Below, piece after piece: positions 1 through 8,652 of a stretch of 64,000 nucleotides of DNA. How positions within the stretch are numbered: position 1 is the first letter of the stretch; every line of letters starts with the position of its first letter. The stretch spans positions 38,993 to 102,992 of the forward strand of contig DASUWY010000071.1 in NCBI GenBank assembly GCA_036378175.1, given 5' to 3'. The notes beneath the pieces are model-generated. The model did not search any database. It had not been told where the DNA came from and worked only from the letters and a program-made list of their open reading frames with translations. Source of the stretch: Thermoleophilaceae bacterium (GTDB lineage Bacteria > Actinomycetota > Thermoleophilia > Solirubrobacterales > Thermoleophilaceae). Position numbers and translations under genes: made by a program.

Positions 1-1
1 A

Positions 2-433
2 GGCAAGGTGATCGTGTCGCCGGGGCCGTGCTCGCCGAACGAGGCGGGGGTGTCCGTGGACGCCATCCGGCGGCTCGCCGAGGACGGCACGCCGGTGCTC
101 GGCGTGTGCCTCGGGCACCAGGCGCTGGCCCAGGCGTTCGGCGGCACGGTGGTGCGAGGCCAGCCCGTGCACGGCAAGACCGCTCAGGTGGAGCACGACG
201 GCAGGACGATCTACACGCGCCTCGAAAACCCGCTCGTGGCCGGCCGCTACCACTCGCTCGTGGTCGACCCCGAGCTCCCCGGCTGCCTCGAGGTGTCGGC
301 GCGGTCGGGCGATGTGCTCATGGGCATTCGGCACCGCGAGCTGCCGGCGGAGGGCGTGCAGTTCCACCCCGAGTCCGTCCTCACCGAGCACGGCAAGGAG
401 ATGCTGGCGAACTTCCTAGAGGCGAGCGCCTGA
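2..433 (+). CDS. trpG: Anthranilate synthase glutamine amidotransferase subunit (TrpG/PabA), 5'-truncated by window edge
   Basis: C-terminal 143 residues of a class I glutamine amidotransferase that supplies ammonia to anthranilate synthase (or aminodeoxychorismate synthase). The oxyanion motif SPGPCSP, the nucleophile elbow GVCLGHQALAQAFGG with its catalytic Cys, and the His/Glu pair in QFHPESVLTEHG are all visible. The start lies before the window, so the frame is open from base 2. The stop overlaps the trpD start (TGATG), so the two are probably translationally coupled. TrpG is preferred over PabA because trpD and trpC follow directly; one amphibolic protein may serve both pathways. Confidence 0.93.
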   Translation, partial: GKVIVSPGPCSPNEAGVSVDAIRRLAEDGTPVLGVCLGHQALAQAFGGTVVRGQPVHGKTAQVEHDGRTIYTRLENPLVAGRYHSLVVDPELPGCLEVSARSGDVLMGIRHRELPAEGVQFHPESVLTEHGKEMLANFLEASA

Positions 434-1464
434 TGCCCAACGAGGTGCTCACCGAGGCCATCGACCGGGTGGCCTCGGGCGCCGACCTCTCGGTCGACGA
501 CGCCGCGCGCGTGATGCGCGAGCTGATGGAGGGACGCGCGTCCGACGTGCAGGGAGCGGCGTTCCTCATTGCGCTGCGCACGAAGGGCGAGACGGTGGAG
601 GAGCTCACAGGCTTCGCGCGCACGATGCGGGAGCTCTCCCGTCGCGTGGAGGTGAGCGGCGACGACCTGCTCGATACCGCGGGAACCGGCGGAGGCCCGC
701 AGACCTTCAACGTGTCCACCACCGCCGCGATCGTGGCGGCGGGCGCCGGCTGCCGCGTGGCGAAGCACGGCAACCGCTCGAGCACGGGCAAGTCTGGATC
801 GGCGGACCTGCTCGAGGCGCTGGGCGCGAACCTCGACCTCGAGCCGGCCGCGATCGCGCAGTGCATCGACGAGATCGGCTTCGGCTTCATGTTCGCGCCC
901 CATCACCACAGCGCGATGCGTCACGTGATTCCGGTGCGCAAGGAGCTCGCCGTTCGCACGCTGTTCAACTTCCTGGGCCCGCTCACGAACCCGGCCGGCG
1001 CCACCCGGCAGGTGATCGGCATCTCGGATCCCACCAAGCTCCAACCGGTGGCGGAGGCCCTGTGTGCGCTCGGCTGCCGGAGCGGATTGGTAGTGTCGAG
1101 CACGGATGGGCTTGACGAGATCAGCGCTTCCGCGGAGACCCGGATAGTGGAGGTCGGGGAGGGAGAGGTCGCGAGCTTCAACGTGAGCCCGCGAGAGCTC
1201 GGTGTGGAGCCCGTCGACTTCGGGCTGCTGCGCTCGGGAACGCCCGAGCGGAGCGCCGAAATCGCTCGCGGCGTGCTGCGCGGCGAGAAGGGCGCGGAAC
1301 GCTCGCTCACCCTGCTCAACGCGGGCGCCGCGATCTACGTGGGTGGAAAGGCCGGCTCGATCGCCGACGGCGTGCTGAAGGCCGCCCAGGCGATCGACTC
1401 GGGCGCCGCTCTCGACGTTCTCGAGACCTACGTGAGGCGGAGCAGGGAGCTCGCCACCGCCTGA
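433..1464 (+). CDS. trpD: Anthranilate phosphoribosyltransferase
   Basis: 343-residue enzyme transferring phosphoribose from PRPP to anthranilate, second step of tryptophan synthesis. The PRPP-binding glycine loop DTAGTGGG, the anthranilate-site KHGNRSS motif and the NFLGPLTNPA motif are present at their usual places. The start is ATG 433, which overlaps the trpG stop; the same reading frame is open further upstream but that part has no family similarity. Its stop overlaps trpC by the same TGATG arrangement. Confidence 0.96.
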   Translation: MPNEVLTEAIDRVASGADLSVDDAARVMRELMEGRASDVQGAAFLIALRTKGETVEELTGFARTMRELSRRVEVSGDDLLDTAGTGGGPQTFNVSTTAAIVAAGAGCRVAKHGNRSSTGKSGSADLLEALGANLDLEPAAIAQCIDEIGFGFMFAPHHHSAMRHVIPVRKELAVRTLFNFLGPLTNPAGATRQVIGISDPTKLQPVAEALCALGCRSGLVVSSTDGLDEISASAETRIVEVGEGEVASFNVSPRELGVEPVDFGLLRSGTPERSAEIARGVLRGEKGAERSLTLLNAGAAIYVGGKAGSIADGVLKAAQAIDSGAALDVLETYVRRSRELATA

Positions 1465-2261
1465 TGGCCGTCCGTCTCGAACAGCTGATCAGCGCCACGC
1501 GCCAGGGCGTGGAGCGCCGCAAGAGCGAGCGGCCGCTCGCCGAGCTCGAGCGCGAGGTGGCCGCGCGCGGCGAGGGCAGGCCGTTCCGCGAGGCCCTCGC
1601 CCATCCGGGCACATCGCTCGTGGCCGAGTACAAGCGCCGCTCGCCGTCGGCCGGGCTGATCCGCGAGGGCGCGTCCGTCACCGACGTGGTGCAGGCGTAC
1701 GAGCGCGGCGGCGCGGCGGCGCTGTCGGTGCTCACGGAGGAGGAGCACTTCGGCGGATCGCTGGCCGACCTGCGCGAGGCGCGAGCGGCCACCTCGCTGC
1801 CCATCCTGCGCAAGGACTTCACCGTCGATCCCTACCAGCTCTACGAGGCGCGCGCCGCGGGCGCGGACGCCGTGCTGCTCGTGGTCGGCTCGCTCGACGT
1901 CGACGACCTCGCGCGGCTCTACGAGGAGACGCGCGCGCTCGACCTCGACGCCCTCGTGGAGATCCACAGCGAGGACGAGCTCGAGATGGCGCTCGAGATC
2001 GACGTCGACGTGATCGGGATCAACAACCGCAACCTCGAGGACTTCACCGTCGATCTCGGCCACACCTTCGAGCTGCTGGCCGACGTGCCCGCCGGCAAGA
2101 CGGTCGTCTCCGAGTCCGGCATCGTGAACCGCGAGCAGATCGAGGAGCTCGAGCGCGTGGGCGTGGACGCCGTGCTGGTGGGCGAGACGCTGATGCGCGC
2201 CGCCAACCCCGAGTTCGCCACACGCGAGCTCTGCGGCGGCGAAGACACGCTGGTTGAGTAG
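1464..2261 (+). CDS. trpC: Indole-3-glycerol phosphate synthase
   Basis: 265-residue (beta/alpha)8 barrel that closes CdRP to indole-3-glycerol phosphate. Key motifs: AEYKRRSPSAG (catalytic Lys), LRKDFTVDPYQ (catalytic Lys), GINNRNLEDF and the phosphate-binding VSESGI and VLVGETLM segments. Monofunctional, not fused to TrpF, which is encoded 5.7 kb downstream. Start ATG overlaps the trpD stop. This is the last gene of the first tryptophan block. Confidence 0.96.
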   Translation: MAVRLEQLISATRQGVERRKSERPLAELEREVAARGEGRPFREALAHPGTSLVAEYKRRSPSAGLIREGASVTDVVQAYERGGAAALSVLTEEEHFGGSLADLREARAATSLPILRKDFTVDPYQLYEARAAGADAVLLVVGSLDVDDLARLYEETRALDLDALVEIHSEDELEMALEIDVDVIGINNRNLEDFTVDLGHTFELLADVPAGKTVVSESGIVNREQIEELERVGVDAVLVGETLMRAANPEFATRELCGGEDTLVE

Positions 2262-2319
2262 GGACCTCCTTACTCCCTACTCCGTCTACGTACTGAATAG
2301 GCGCCTTTGCCCCGCGGCT

Positions 2320-2325
2320 TATGAT
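2320..2325 (+). promoter_or_regulatory. Candidate -10 element of a leaderless promoter for the MoxR gene
   Basis: TATGAT ends 10 bases before the GTG start at 2336 with no Shine-Dalgarno sequence between. A conventional -10 to start-site spacing would place transcription start at or next to the start codon. No convincing -35 box is seen. Confidence 0.5.
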
Positions 2326-2335
2326 TCGTGTGTAA

Positions 2336-3280
2336 GTGGCCTCCGGCTTCGACCCCACCGCTGTCGCGTCACTCGGCTCCCGGCTTGCCGAGAACATCGG
2401 GCGGGCAGTGAAGGTGCCGGAGGGCGTGCTTCGCAACGTGGTCGTGGCCCTGCTCGCCGAGGGGCATGTGCTGATCGAGGACTACCCCGGAGTCGGTAAG
2501 ACCGCGCTGGCCCGGGCCCTCGCCCGCTCGATCGACGCCGAGTACGCGCGCCTCCAGTGCACGGCCGACATGCTCCCGGGCGACGTGGTGGGCACGAACG
2601 TCTACAACCAGCGCGAGAACCGCTTCGAGTTCCGGCCGGGCCCGATCTTCGCGAACGTCGTGCTGGTGGACGAGATCAACCGCGCCTCCCCGAAGACCCA
2701 GTCGGGCCTGCTGGAGTGCATGCAGGAGCGTCACGTGACCGTCGACGTTGCCACGCACGAGCTGGCACGCCCGTTCATGGTGATCGCCACGCAGAACCCG
2801 ATCGAATACGAGGGCACCTTCCCGCTCCCGGAGGCGCAGCTCGACCGCTTCATGGTGCTGCTCAGCCTCGGCTACCCCTCCGCGGCCGACGAGGCCGAGA
2901 TGCTCGCCGAGCACGCGGCGCGCGACCGCGTGATGGACCTCGAGCCCGTGACCGAGGTGAGCGAGGTGCTGGCCGCCCAGGTTTCGGCGGCGAGCGTGCA
3001 CGCCAGCGAGGCGCTCCGCCGCTACGTGGTTGCCGTGCTCGAGCGCACCCGTGCCGACGGCCGCACGGAGCTCGGTGCGAGCCCGCGCGCAGGGCTGATG
3101 CTGCTCAAGGCGGCGAAGGCGCTCGCCGCGCTGGAGGGCCGCGACCATGCCCTGCCCGACGATGTGCAGGCGCTGGCCGAGCCGGTTCTCACCCACAGGC
3201 TGTTGCTCGCGCCCGATGCCGTGGGAGTGGAGCGGGCCGACATCGTCCGCGACGCGCTGGAGCGGGTACCCGCGCTATGA
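2336..3280 (+). CDS. MoxR-family AAA+ ATPase
   Basis: 314-residue AAA+ ATPase of the MoxR/RavA clade, likely a chaperone acting with von Willebrand or DUF58 partners on envelope or secreted proteins. Walker A PGVGKTAL at residues 51-58, Walker B VLVDEINRASPKTQ near 109-122, sensor region ATQNPIEYEGTFPLPEAQLDRF, and a C-terminal lid domain. Starts at GTG 2336 just after a TATGAT element. DUF58 and transglutaminase genes follow with overlapping junctions, the widespread MoxR-DUF58-TgpA arrangement. The physiological substrate is unknown. Confidence 0.92.
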   Translation: MASGFDPTAVASLGSRLAENIGRAVKVPEGVLRNVVVALLAEGHVLIEDYPGVGKTALARALARSIDAEYARLQCTADMLPGDVVGTNVYNQRENRFEFRPGPIFANVVLVDEINRASPKTQSGLLECMQERHVTVDVATHELARPFMVIATQNPIEYEGTFPLPEAQLDRFMVLLSLGYPSAADEAEMLAEHAARDRVMDLEPVTEVSEVLAAQVSAASVHASEALRRYVVAVLERTRADGRTELGASPRAGLMLLKAAKALAALEGRDHALPDDVQALAEPVLTHRLLLAPDAVGVERADIVRDALERVPAL

Positions 3281-4350
3281 GCCGGGCACTCCGGGCGGCC
3301 TGCTTCGGGGTGCTGCTGTGCATCGGCGGCGGGGCGTTCGATCTGCCGTCGCTGTACGTCCCGGGCGCGGGACTGATCCTGATCGGGCTGGGGGCGGCGG
3401 CATGGGTGTGGCTCGCCGCGTACGGCGCGGCCGTGCTTCGCGAGACGGGCCCGCCCACGGTGCAGGAGCACGAGCCGTATCCCGTGAAGCTGCGCGTGAA
3501 GCAGGGCGTGCTCCCGCCGCCCACCGCAGAGCTGATCGAGCCCCTGCTCGGGCGCCCGCTGTCCACGCGTGAGCAGCGCGCGCGGCAGGTGCGCGTGAAC
3601 GTGAGGTTCTCGCGCCGGGGGCGGCGCGCGATCGAACCCGCGCGGCTCGTGATCCGCGATTCGCTGTCGCTCGCGGTCCGGGAGACGCAGAGCGACGCCA
3701 CCGAGGTGCTCGTGCTGCCCCGGGTCGAGCCGGTGGTGGTGGGCGCCGCATCGGGCCTCGCCGGGATGGAACCGGTCAGCGGCGCGCTCACTGAGGCTGC
3801 GGCCGAGCTCGAGCTGCATTCGCTCCGTCCCTATCGCGCGGGTGCGCCGGCGTCGCGCATCCACTGGCCCACGGTCGCGCGCACGCGCGTGATGATGGAG
3901 CGGCGCCTGGTTGCGGAGTCGGACGCGCGGCCACTCGTGGTGCTCGATCCCAGCAACCCGCCCACCGAGGAGGCGCTCGACCGCGCCGTTCGCGCCACCG
4001 CCTCGCTCGTGGTGCACCTGGCGCGCCGCGCCCACGGTTGCTCGCTGCTTCTCCCGGGCCAGCGCAGGCCCACCGACGTGGACGCCGAGCTGCGCGGCTG
4101 GCCCGCCATCCACGTGCGCCTCGCGCTGCTCGAGGCCTCCGAGGGCGCGCCCAGCTCGCGCCGGCTGGAGCGCAGCGCAGCGCTCTACTGGGTGAGCGCG
4201 GGCGGCAGCAGCCTGCCGCCGGCCGTGAAGCGCAACGCGGGCTCGTACTTCATCACCCCCGAGCCCGTGAGCGGGCGCGCCGCGGCGTTCACCGTGGCCG
4301 GCTGCGCCGGCTACCGGCTCGGCTCGGGGCGGGAAAGGCGCGCGGCGTGA
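3277..4350 (+). CDS. DUF58 domain membrane protein
   Basis: 357 residues. Two hydrophobic segments near the N terminus (about residues 8-24 and 29-50) are followed by a soluble domain with the DUF58 signature LRPYRAGAPASRIHWP in its middle (around residue 190) and a basic MERRLVAE continuation. ATG 3277 overlaps the MoxR stop (ATGA). DUF58 proteins typically pair with MoxR ATPases, so this is probably the partner subunit. The molecular function is not established for the family. Confidence 0.87.
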   Translation: MSRALRAACFGVLLCIGGGAFDLPSLYVPGAGLILIGLGAAAWVWLAAYGAAVLRETGPPTVQEHEPYPVKLRVKQGVLPPPTAELIEPLLGRPLSTREQRARQVRVNVRFSRRGRRAIEPARLVIRDSLSLAVRETQSDATEVLVLPRVEPVVVGAASGLAGMEPVSGALTEAAAELELHSLRPYRAGAPASRIHWPTVARTRVMMERRLVAESDARPLVVLDPSNPPTEEALDRAVRATASLVVHLARRAHGCSLLLPGQRRPTDVDAELRGWPAIHVRLALLEASEGAPSSRRLERSAALYWVSAGGSSLPPAVKRNAGSYFITPEPVSGRAAAFTVAGCAGYRLGSGRERRAA

Positions 4351-6632
4351 CCGGCTTCGCGGCGCGCCTCGAGACGCCCGTCCGGCCTGGCAGCTCCGCG
4401 CGGGCAAAGCCGGTGATGACCGAGGCGCAGACGGAGTTCGTCCTACGTCTGCTCACGTTCATCGCACTGGCGGGATTCGCGCTCCTGCACTGGTACGGGG
4501 TGGTGATCCATCCACCCGCCGGGCGAGCGTTCGAGCTGCTGCTGGTGTGCGCGGGCGGGGCACTGGCGTTCGCGCTCACGGCCTCGCCGCGCCTCCCGCG
4601 TCCGGTCGCGCGCGCCGCACGGCTGCTGATCCTCGTGGGGCTCGTGGCGCTCGGGCTGCTCGCCACCGGCCTGCCGGCGCACTACCTCAAGCCGCGTCAT
4701 TGGGGCGGCTTCGGCGACCACCTCAACCACGGACTGCGGATCGTGCAGGCCACCACCTACCCGTACAAGGGCGGCGACTACTGGGCGCGCCTGACGCTGC
4801 TGCTGGCCGGCCCGGCCTTCCTCGTTCCCGCCACAGCGCTCGCGTTCTGGCCCGTGAAGGGATCAGGGAGGGTGCCGCGCGCGCTCGCTCTCGTGATCCT
4901 GATCGTGTTCTACGGAATGGCGCTCGCCGAGCGGTCGCCGAGCGGCCAGGTGGGCCGCGGCTTCGTGCTGCTGCTCCTGATCGCCGCCTGGCTGTGGCTG
5001 CCGCGGCTCAAGGCGCGCGACCTGGGAGCGGCGAGCTTCGCGGTGCTCATGGTCGCGCTCGTGGCGATGCCGGTGGCGGCGGCGCTCGACTCGAGCAGGG
5101 GCTGGCTGAACTACCGCGACTGGCGGGTGCTGTCCGACACCGCGGGCGTGGACTATCGCTGGAACCACAGCTACGGGCCGATCAACTGGCCGCGGCGCGG
5201 CACCACGCTGCTCTACGTGCAGGCGAACCGCCCCTACTACTGGAAGGCCGAGACGCTGAACGACTTCAACGGCGTCGACTGGATCCGCACGAGCGTGAAC
5301 ACGAGCGTGAGCGCGGCGTCCGAGCTGCCGCCCTCGCCGAACCACAGGTGGTTCCAGCAGGTGAAGGTCACCGTCGCCGGGCTGCGCGGCAACCAGGTGA
5401 TCGGCGCCGGCACGCCGCAGTCGGTGAGCTCGTCCGCCGGCGACACGGAGCTGTCGGGAGATGGAACGGTCACCGCCATCGACCACTCGCTCCACGACGG
5501 GGAGAACTACACCGTCTCGACGTACGTGCCGCAGCCCACGCGCGCCCAGCTCCAGGCGAGCGGCCAAAGCCCCTACGAGGGCTACTTCGGCGTTTACACG
5601 AAGCTCGTGCTGCCGCTGAAGCTGCGGGCGGGCTCGCAGACCACCGAGCCGGTGCGCCTCGACCCGGGCCTATGGGGCACCAATCCCGGCGATCCCGCCA
5701 CGACGCAGATTGCCAGGCAGTCGCCCTACGCGGCGATGTACCGGCTGGCGAGGCGCCTGGCGGCGGGCGCAACCAGCCCATACGAGGTGGTGCGCAGGGT
5801 GGAGCGCTACCTGGGCAGCAACCGCTTCTCCTATGACGAGCGACCGCCGGTGCGCAAGTACCCGCTCGAGGCGTTCCTCTTCAGAGACCACCGCGGCTAC
5901 TGCCAGCAGTTCTCCGGTGCGATGGCACTGCTGCTGCGAATGGACGGGATCCCGGCGCGCATAGCCACGGGATTCGCCCCCGGCGAGCCGCAGACGGACT
6001 CGCCCGGCGTATATCGCGTGCGCGACTTCGACGCTCACTCCTGGGTGGAGGTGTACTTCAGCGGGATCGGGTGGGTCACATTCGATCCGACGCCGGCGCT
6101 GTCGCCCGCCTCATCCCAGATCGCCGACGCCAGCGCGGCCAGCGTGGGGGACGCGCGCAAGGCGCCGGCTCTGCCTGGCCCCAAGGGGCTGGGCGATACC
6201 GGCCGCACGGTCACGGGCACGGCCGTCCGGTCGCATTCCTCGACGCTCTCGTGGTGGATGCTCCCCGCCGCGCTCGCCGTGATCGTGGTGCTTGGAATGG
6301 CCGGCTGGCGGCTGCGGCGCGCGGTCCTGCGGCACCGGCACCTGACGCCGGATGAGCGCGCGGTGGAGGAGCTCCGCTCCGCGCTCGAGACGATGGGCGC
6401 GCGCACGGATCGCGGCCTCACGCTCACGGGGGCGGAGCGGATGCTCGAGCGCCGTGCTGGGCCCGACGCGGCGCGCTTCGCCACGCGTTTGCGCGAGTAC
6501 CGCTACGGGCTCCCCGGCGCGAGGCTGCCCGGCCCGCACGAGCGCCGGGCGCTGCGGCGCGCGCTCGCGCGCGGCGCCCGTCCCTTCGGCGCCCTCAAGG
6601 CGCTGAAGGCTCTGCCGCCGCTCCATTTTTAG
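4347..6632 (+). CDS. Transglutaminase-like membrane protein (TgpA/DUF3488 type)
   Basis: About 761 residues. The N terminus carries a block of at least six membrane helices. An extracytoplasmic transglutaminase domain follows with catalytic Cys in GYCQQFSGAMALL (about residue 518), His in DAHSWVEVYF (about 562) and Asp in VTFDPTP (about 580). A further helix near 640 precedes a C-terminal DUF4129-like tail. GTG 4347 overlaps the DUF58 stop (GTGA) and is preferred; ATG 4416 is the alternative. With MoxR and DUF58 it probably forms an envelope-modifying system. Confidence 0.87.
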   Translation: MTGFAARLETPVRPGSSARAKPVMTEAQTEFVLRLLTFIALAGFALLHWYGVVIHPPAGRAFELLLVCAGGALAFALTASPRLPRPVARAARLLILVGLVALGLLATGLPAHYLKPRHWGGFGDHLNHGLRIVQATTYPYKGGDYWARLTLLLAGPAFLVPATALAFWPVKGSGRVPRALALVILIVFYGMALAERSPSGQVGRGFVLLLLIAAWLWLPRLKARDLGAASFAVLMVALVAMPVAAALDSSRGWLNYRDWRVLSDTAGVDYRWNHSYGPINWPRRGTTLLYVQANRPYYWKAETLNDFNGVDWIRTSVNTSVSAASELPPSPNHRWFQQVKVTVAGLRGNQVIGAGTPQSVSSSAGDTELSGDGTVTAIDHSLHDGENYTVSTYVPQPTRAQLQASGQSPYEGYFGVYTKLVLPLKLRAGSQTTEPVRLDPGLWGTNPGDPATTQIARQSPYAAMYRLARRLAAGATSPYEVVRRVERYLGSNRFSYDERPPVRKYPLEAFLFRDHRGYCQQFSGAMALLLRMDGIPARIATGFAPGEPQTDSPGVYRVRDFDAHSWVEVYFSGIGWVTFDPTPALSPASSQIADASAASVGDARKAPALPGPKGLGDTGRTVTGTAVRSHSSTLSWWMLPAALAVIVVLGMAGWRLRRAVLRHRHLTPDERAVEELRSALETMGARTDRGLTLTGAERMLERRAGPDAARFATRLREYRYGLPGARLPGPHERRALRRALARGARPFGALKALKALPPLHF

Positions 6633-6653
6633 GCTCGTTTAAGGGGAATTTCC

Positions 6654-6659
6654 TAGAAC
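6654..6659 (+). promoter_or_regulatory. Candidate -10 element upstream of the HtrA gene
   Basis: TAGAAC ends 7 bases before ATG 6667. No ribosome-binding site is present in between, consistent with a leaderless transcript. The last base departs from the usual T of a -10 hexamer. Confidence 0.35.
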
Positions 6660-6666
6660 CGTCGGC

Positions 6667-7902
6667 ATGACGGGCAACAGGGCGAACTTCCTTTCGGGAC
6701 TCCTCGGAGGAGTCGTTGTGCTGGTGATCGGGGCGGTGCTGATCGCCACCGGCGTGATCAACTCGGGCAGCACGAAGACGGTGGTGCGGCAGTCGCCGCT
6801 GGCCGTGCCGAGCTCGAACGCCGCGGACTCGCCGGATGCGGGCCTCACGGTCGAGGAGATCTACAAGCGCGACGGCCCCGGCGTGGCCTTCATCCAGGCC
6901 AAGATCACCCAGCAGGTGGCATCGCCGTTCGGATTCCCGAGCGTCCAGCAGGGCGTGTCCACGGGCTCCGGCTTCGTGATCGACAAGAAGGGCGACATCA
7001 TCACCAACTCGCACGTGGTGAACGGCGCCAGCCAGATCACGGTGCGGCTTGGGAGCGGGCCCGAGATCAAGGCGACGCTGGTGGGCAAGGACGAGTCCAC
7101 CGACCTCGCCCTGCTGCGCATCGACCCCAAGGCCACGAAGCTCCATCCGCTGCAGCTCGGCGACTCGAGCAAGGTGCGCGTGGGAGATCCGGCGGTGGCG
7201 ATCGGCAACCCGTTCGGCTTCGACCGCACCGTCACGAGCGGCATCGTCTCCGCGCTGCAGCGGCAGATCGACGCCCCCAACAACTTCACGATCAACAACG
7301 TGATCCAGACGGACGCCGCGATCAACCCCGGAAACTCCGGCGGGCCGCTGATCAACGCGCAGGGGCAGGTGATCGGGATCAACTCGCAGATCGCGACGGG
7401 GGGAAATGGCAACGGCAACGTCGGCATCGGCTTCGCGATCCCGATCAACACGGTGAAGGCCGCGATCCCGCAGCTCGAGAAGAACGGCAAGGTGCTGCAC
7501 GCATACCTCGGCGTCTCCACGGCGCAGCTCTCGCCTCAGGACGCGCGCGACCTGAACCTGCCGAGCGACAAGGGAGCGCTCGTTCAGCAGGTGATGCCCG
7601 GGAGTCCGGCGGCCAAGGCCGGGCTGCGAGCGGGCAACACCCAGACGAGCACAGGGCTCGTGATCGGCGGCGACCTGATCGTGAAGGTCGACGGCAAGCC
7701 GATCGCGAAGCCAGGTGACGTGGCGGCCGTAGTGTCCGGCCACAAGCCGGGCGACAAGGTGCAGGTCCAGTTCTACCGCGACGGCAGGCTGAAGACGGTC
7801 ACCGTCACGCTCGGCAACCGTCCGGCGGGCACGAGCGGGCAAACGCAGCAGCCACAGCAGCAGGGCGGGCAGCAGCAGCTTCCCGGCTTTCCGTTCCCGT
7901 AG
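6667..7902 (+). CDS. HtrA/DegP-like S1C serine protease with PDZ domain
   Basis: 411-residue membrane-anchored trypsin-fold protease for envelope protein quality control. One N-terminal helix (about residues 9-30) anchors it. The catalytic triad is visible: His116 in TNSHVVNG, Asp146 in STDLALL, Ser224 in PGNSGGPL. A PDZ domain spans about 290-390, and the tail is Gln/Gly/Pro-rich. It follows the transglutaminase gene after 34 bp and has its own candidate promoter. It separates the two tryptophan blocks. Confidence 0.93.
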   Translation: MTGNRANFLSGLLGGVVVLVIGAVLIATGVINSGSTKTVVRQSPLAVPSSNAADSPDAGLTVEEIYKRDGPGVAFIQAKITQQVASPFGFPSVQQGVSTGSGFVIDKKGDIITNSHVVNGASQITVRLGSGPEIKATLVGKDESTDLALLRIDPKATKLHPLQLGDSSKVRVGDPAVAIGNPFGFDRTVTSGIVSALQRQIDAPNNFTINNVIQTDAAINPGNSGGPLINAQGQVIGINSQIATGGNGNGNVGIGFAIPINTVKAAIPQLEKNGKVLHAYLGVSTAQLSPQDARDLNLPSDKGALVQQVMPGSPAAKAGLRAGNTQTSTGLVIGGDLIVKVDGKPIAKPGDVAAVVSGHKPGDKVQVQFYRDGRLKTVTVTLGNRPAGTSGQTQQPQQQGGQQQLPGFPFP

Positions 7903-7926
7903 GGGTCGAGATGCCACTATTGCCGG

Positions 7927-8634
7927 GTGGCCACCAAGGTCAAGATCTGCGGAATCACGAATCTCGATGACGCCCGGCAGGCGACCGAGCTCGGCGCCTG
8001 GGCGATCGGAATGATCTTCTGGGAGCGCAGCGCTCGCCGCTGCGAGCTGGCGACGGCGGAGGAGATCTCCGCCGAGCTGCGGCGCAGGGTCGAGCCAGTG
8101 GGCGTCTTCGTGAACGCCACCCTCGACGAGATCGCGTATGTGGCCGACCGCTGCTCGCTCGCCATCCTCCAGTTGCACGGGGACGAGGGACCCGCCTTCT
8201 GCCGCGAGGCCGGGCGGCGCACCGGCTGCAAGGTGATGAAGGCGGTGCGGGTGAGGGACGCGGGCAGCGTTCGCGCGCTGGCGTCCTTCGAAACCGACTA
8301 TCACCTCCTCGACGCGTACAAGGAGGGACATCTCGGCGGGACTGGCGAGACGTTTCAGTGGGACCTCGTCCGAGCCCATGGTGGCCACGCGCCAGTGGTG
8401 CTCTCGGGCGGCCTCACCGCCGAGAACGTGGGCTCCGCGATAGCGGCCACCCACCCGTTCGCGGTGGACACCGCCAGCGGCACCGAAGCCGCGCCCGGTC
8501 GCAAGGACCCCGCAAAGGTCGAGGCGTTCTTCAGAGCGGTTGCGCAGGAGGATGGGCACAGCCCATCCGGTCACGCGAGACCGGATGTCGCGCTATCTGA
8601 GCAGGGCGCGGGGCTGGAAGCCCCGCGGAGGTAG
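7927..8634 (+). CDS. trpF: Phosphoribosylanthranilate isomerase
   Basis: 235-residue barrel isomerising PRA to CdRP. General-base Cys8 in KICGIT, general-acid Asp130 in HLLDAYKEG, and phosphate loops GGTG and SGGLTAENV are in place. The recognisable fold ends near residue 207 (FFRAVAQ). The last 28 residues are encoded by a block of three hairpins and have no family look, so the tail is probably a secondary extension. Start is GTG 7927, 6 bases after CACTAT, with no Shine-Dalgarno. A real trpF argues against the PriA solution used by many other actinobacteria. Confidence 0.93.
   Translation: MATKVKICGITNLDDARQATELGAWAIGMIFWERSARRCELATAEEISAELRRRVEPVGVFVNATLDEIAYVADRCSLAILQLHGDEGPAFCREAGRRTGCKVMKAVRVRDAGSVRALASFETDYHLLDAYKEGHLGGTGETFQWDLVRAHGGHAPVVLSGGLTAENVGSAIAATHPFAVDTASGTEAAPGRKDPAKVEAFFRAVAQEDGHSPSGHARPDVALSEQGAGLEAPRR
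8550..8626 (+). other. Three-hairpin block at the trpF/trpB junction
   Basis: Hairpin 1: GGATGGGC 8550-8557 pairs perfectly with GCCCATCC 8561-8568. Hairpin 2: ATCCGGTC 8565-8572 pairs perfectly with GACCGGAT 8579-8586 and shares bases with hairpin 1, so the two exclude each other. Hairpin 3: GCGGGGCT 8608-8615 pairs perfectly with AGCCCCGC 8619-8626, just before the trpB ribosome-binding site GGAGGT at 8627-8632. The block lies inside the trpF reading frame. It may be a REP-like insertion or a control element for trpBA. Confidence 0.6.
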
Positions 8635-8652
8635 ACCTGTGGCGGTGGCCGC

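Noticed and set aside
28..432. Upstream extension of the trpD frame
   Set aside because: The frame is open by GC bias, but the translation lacks any TrpD similarity and overlaps trpG in another frame. TGATG coupling supports ATG 433.
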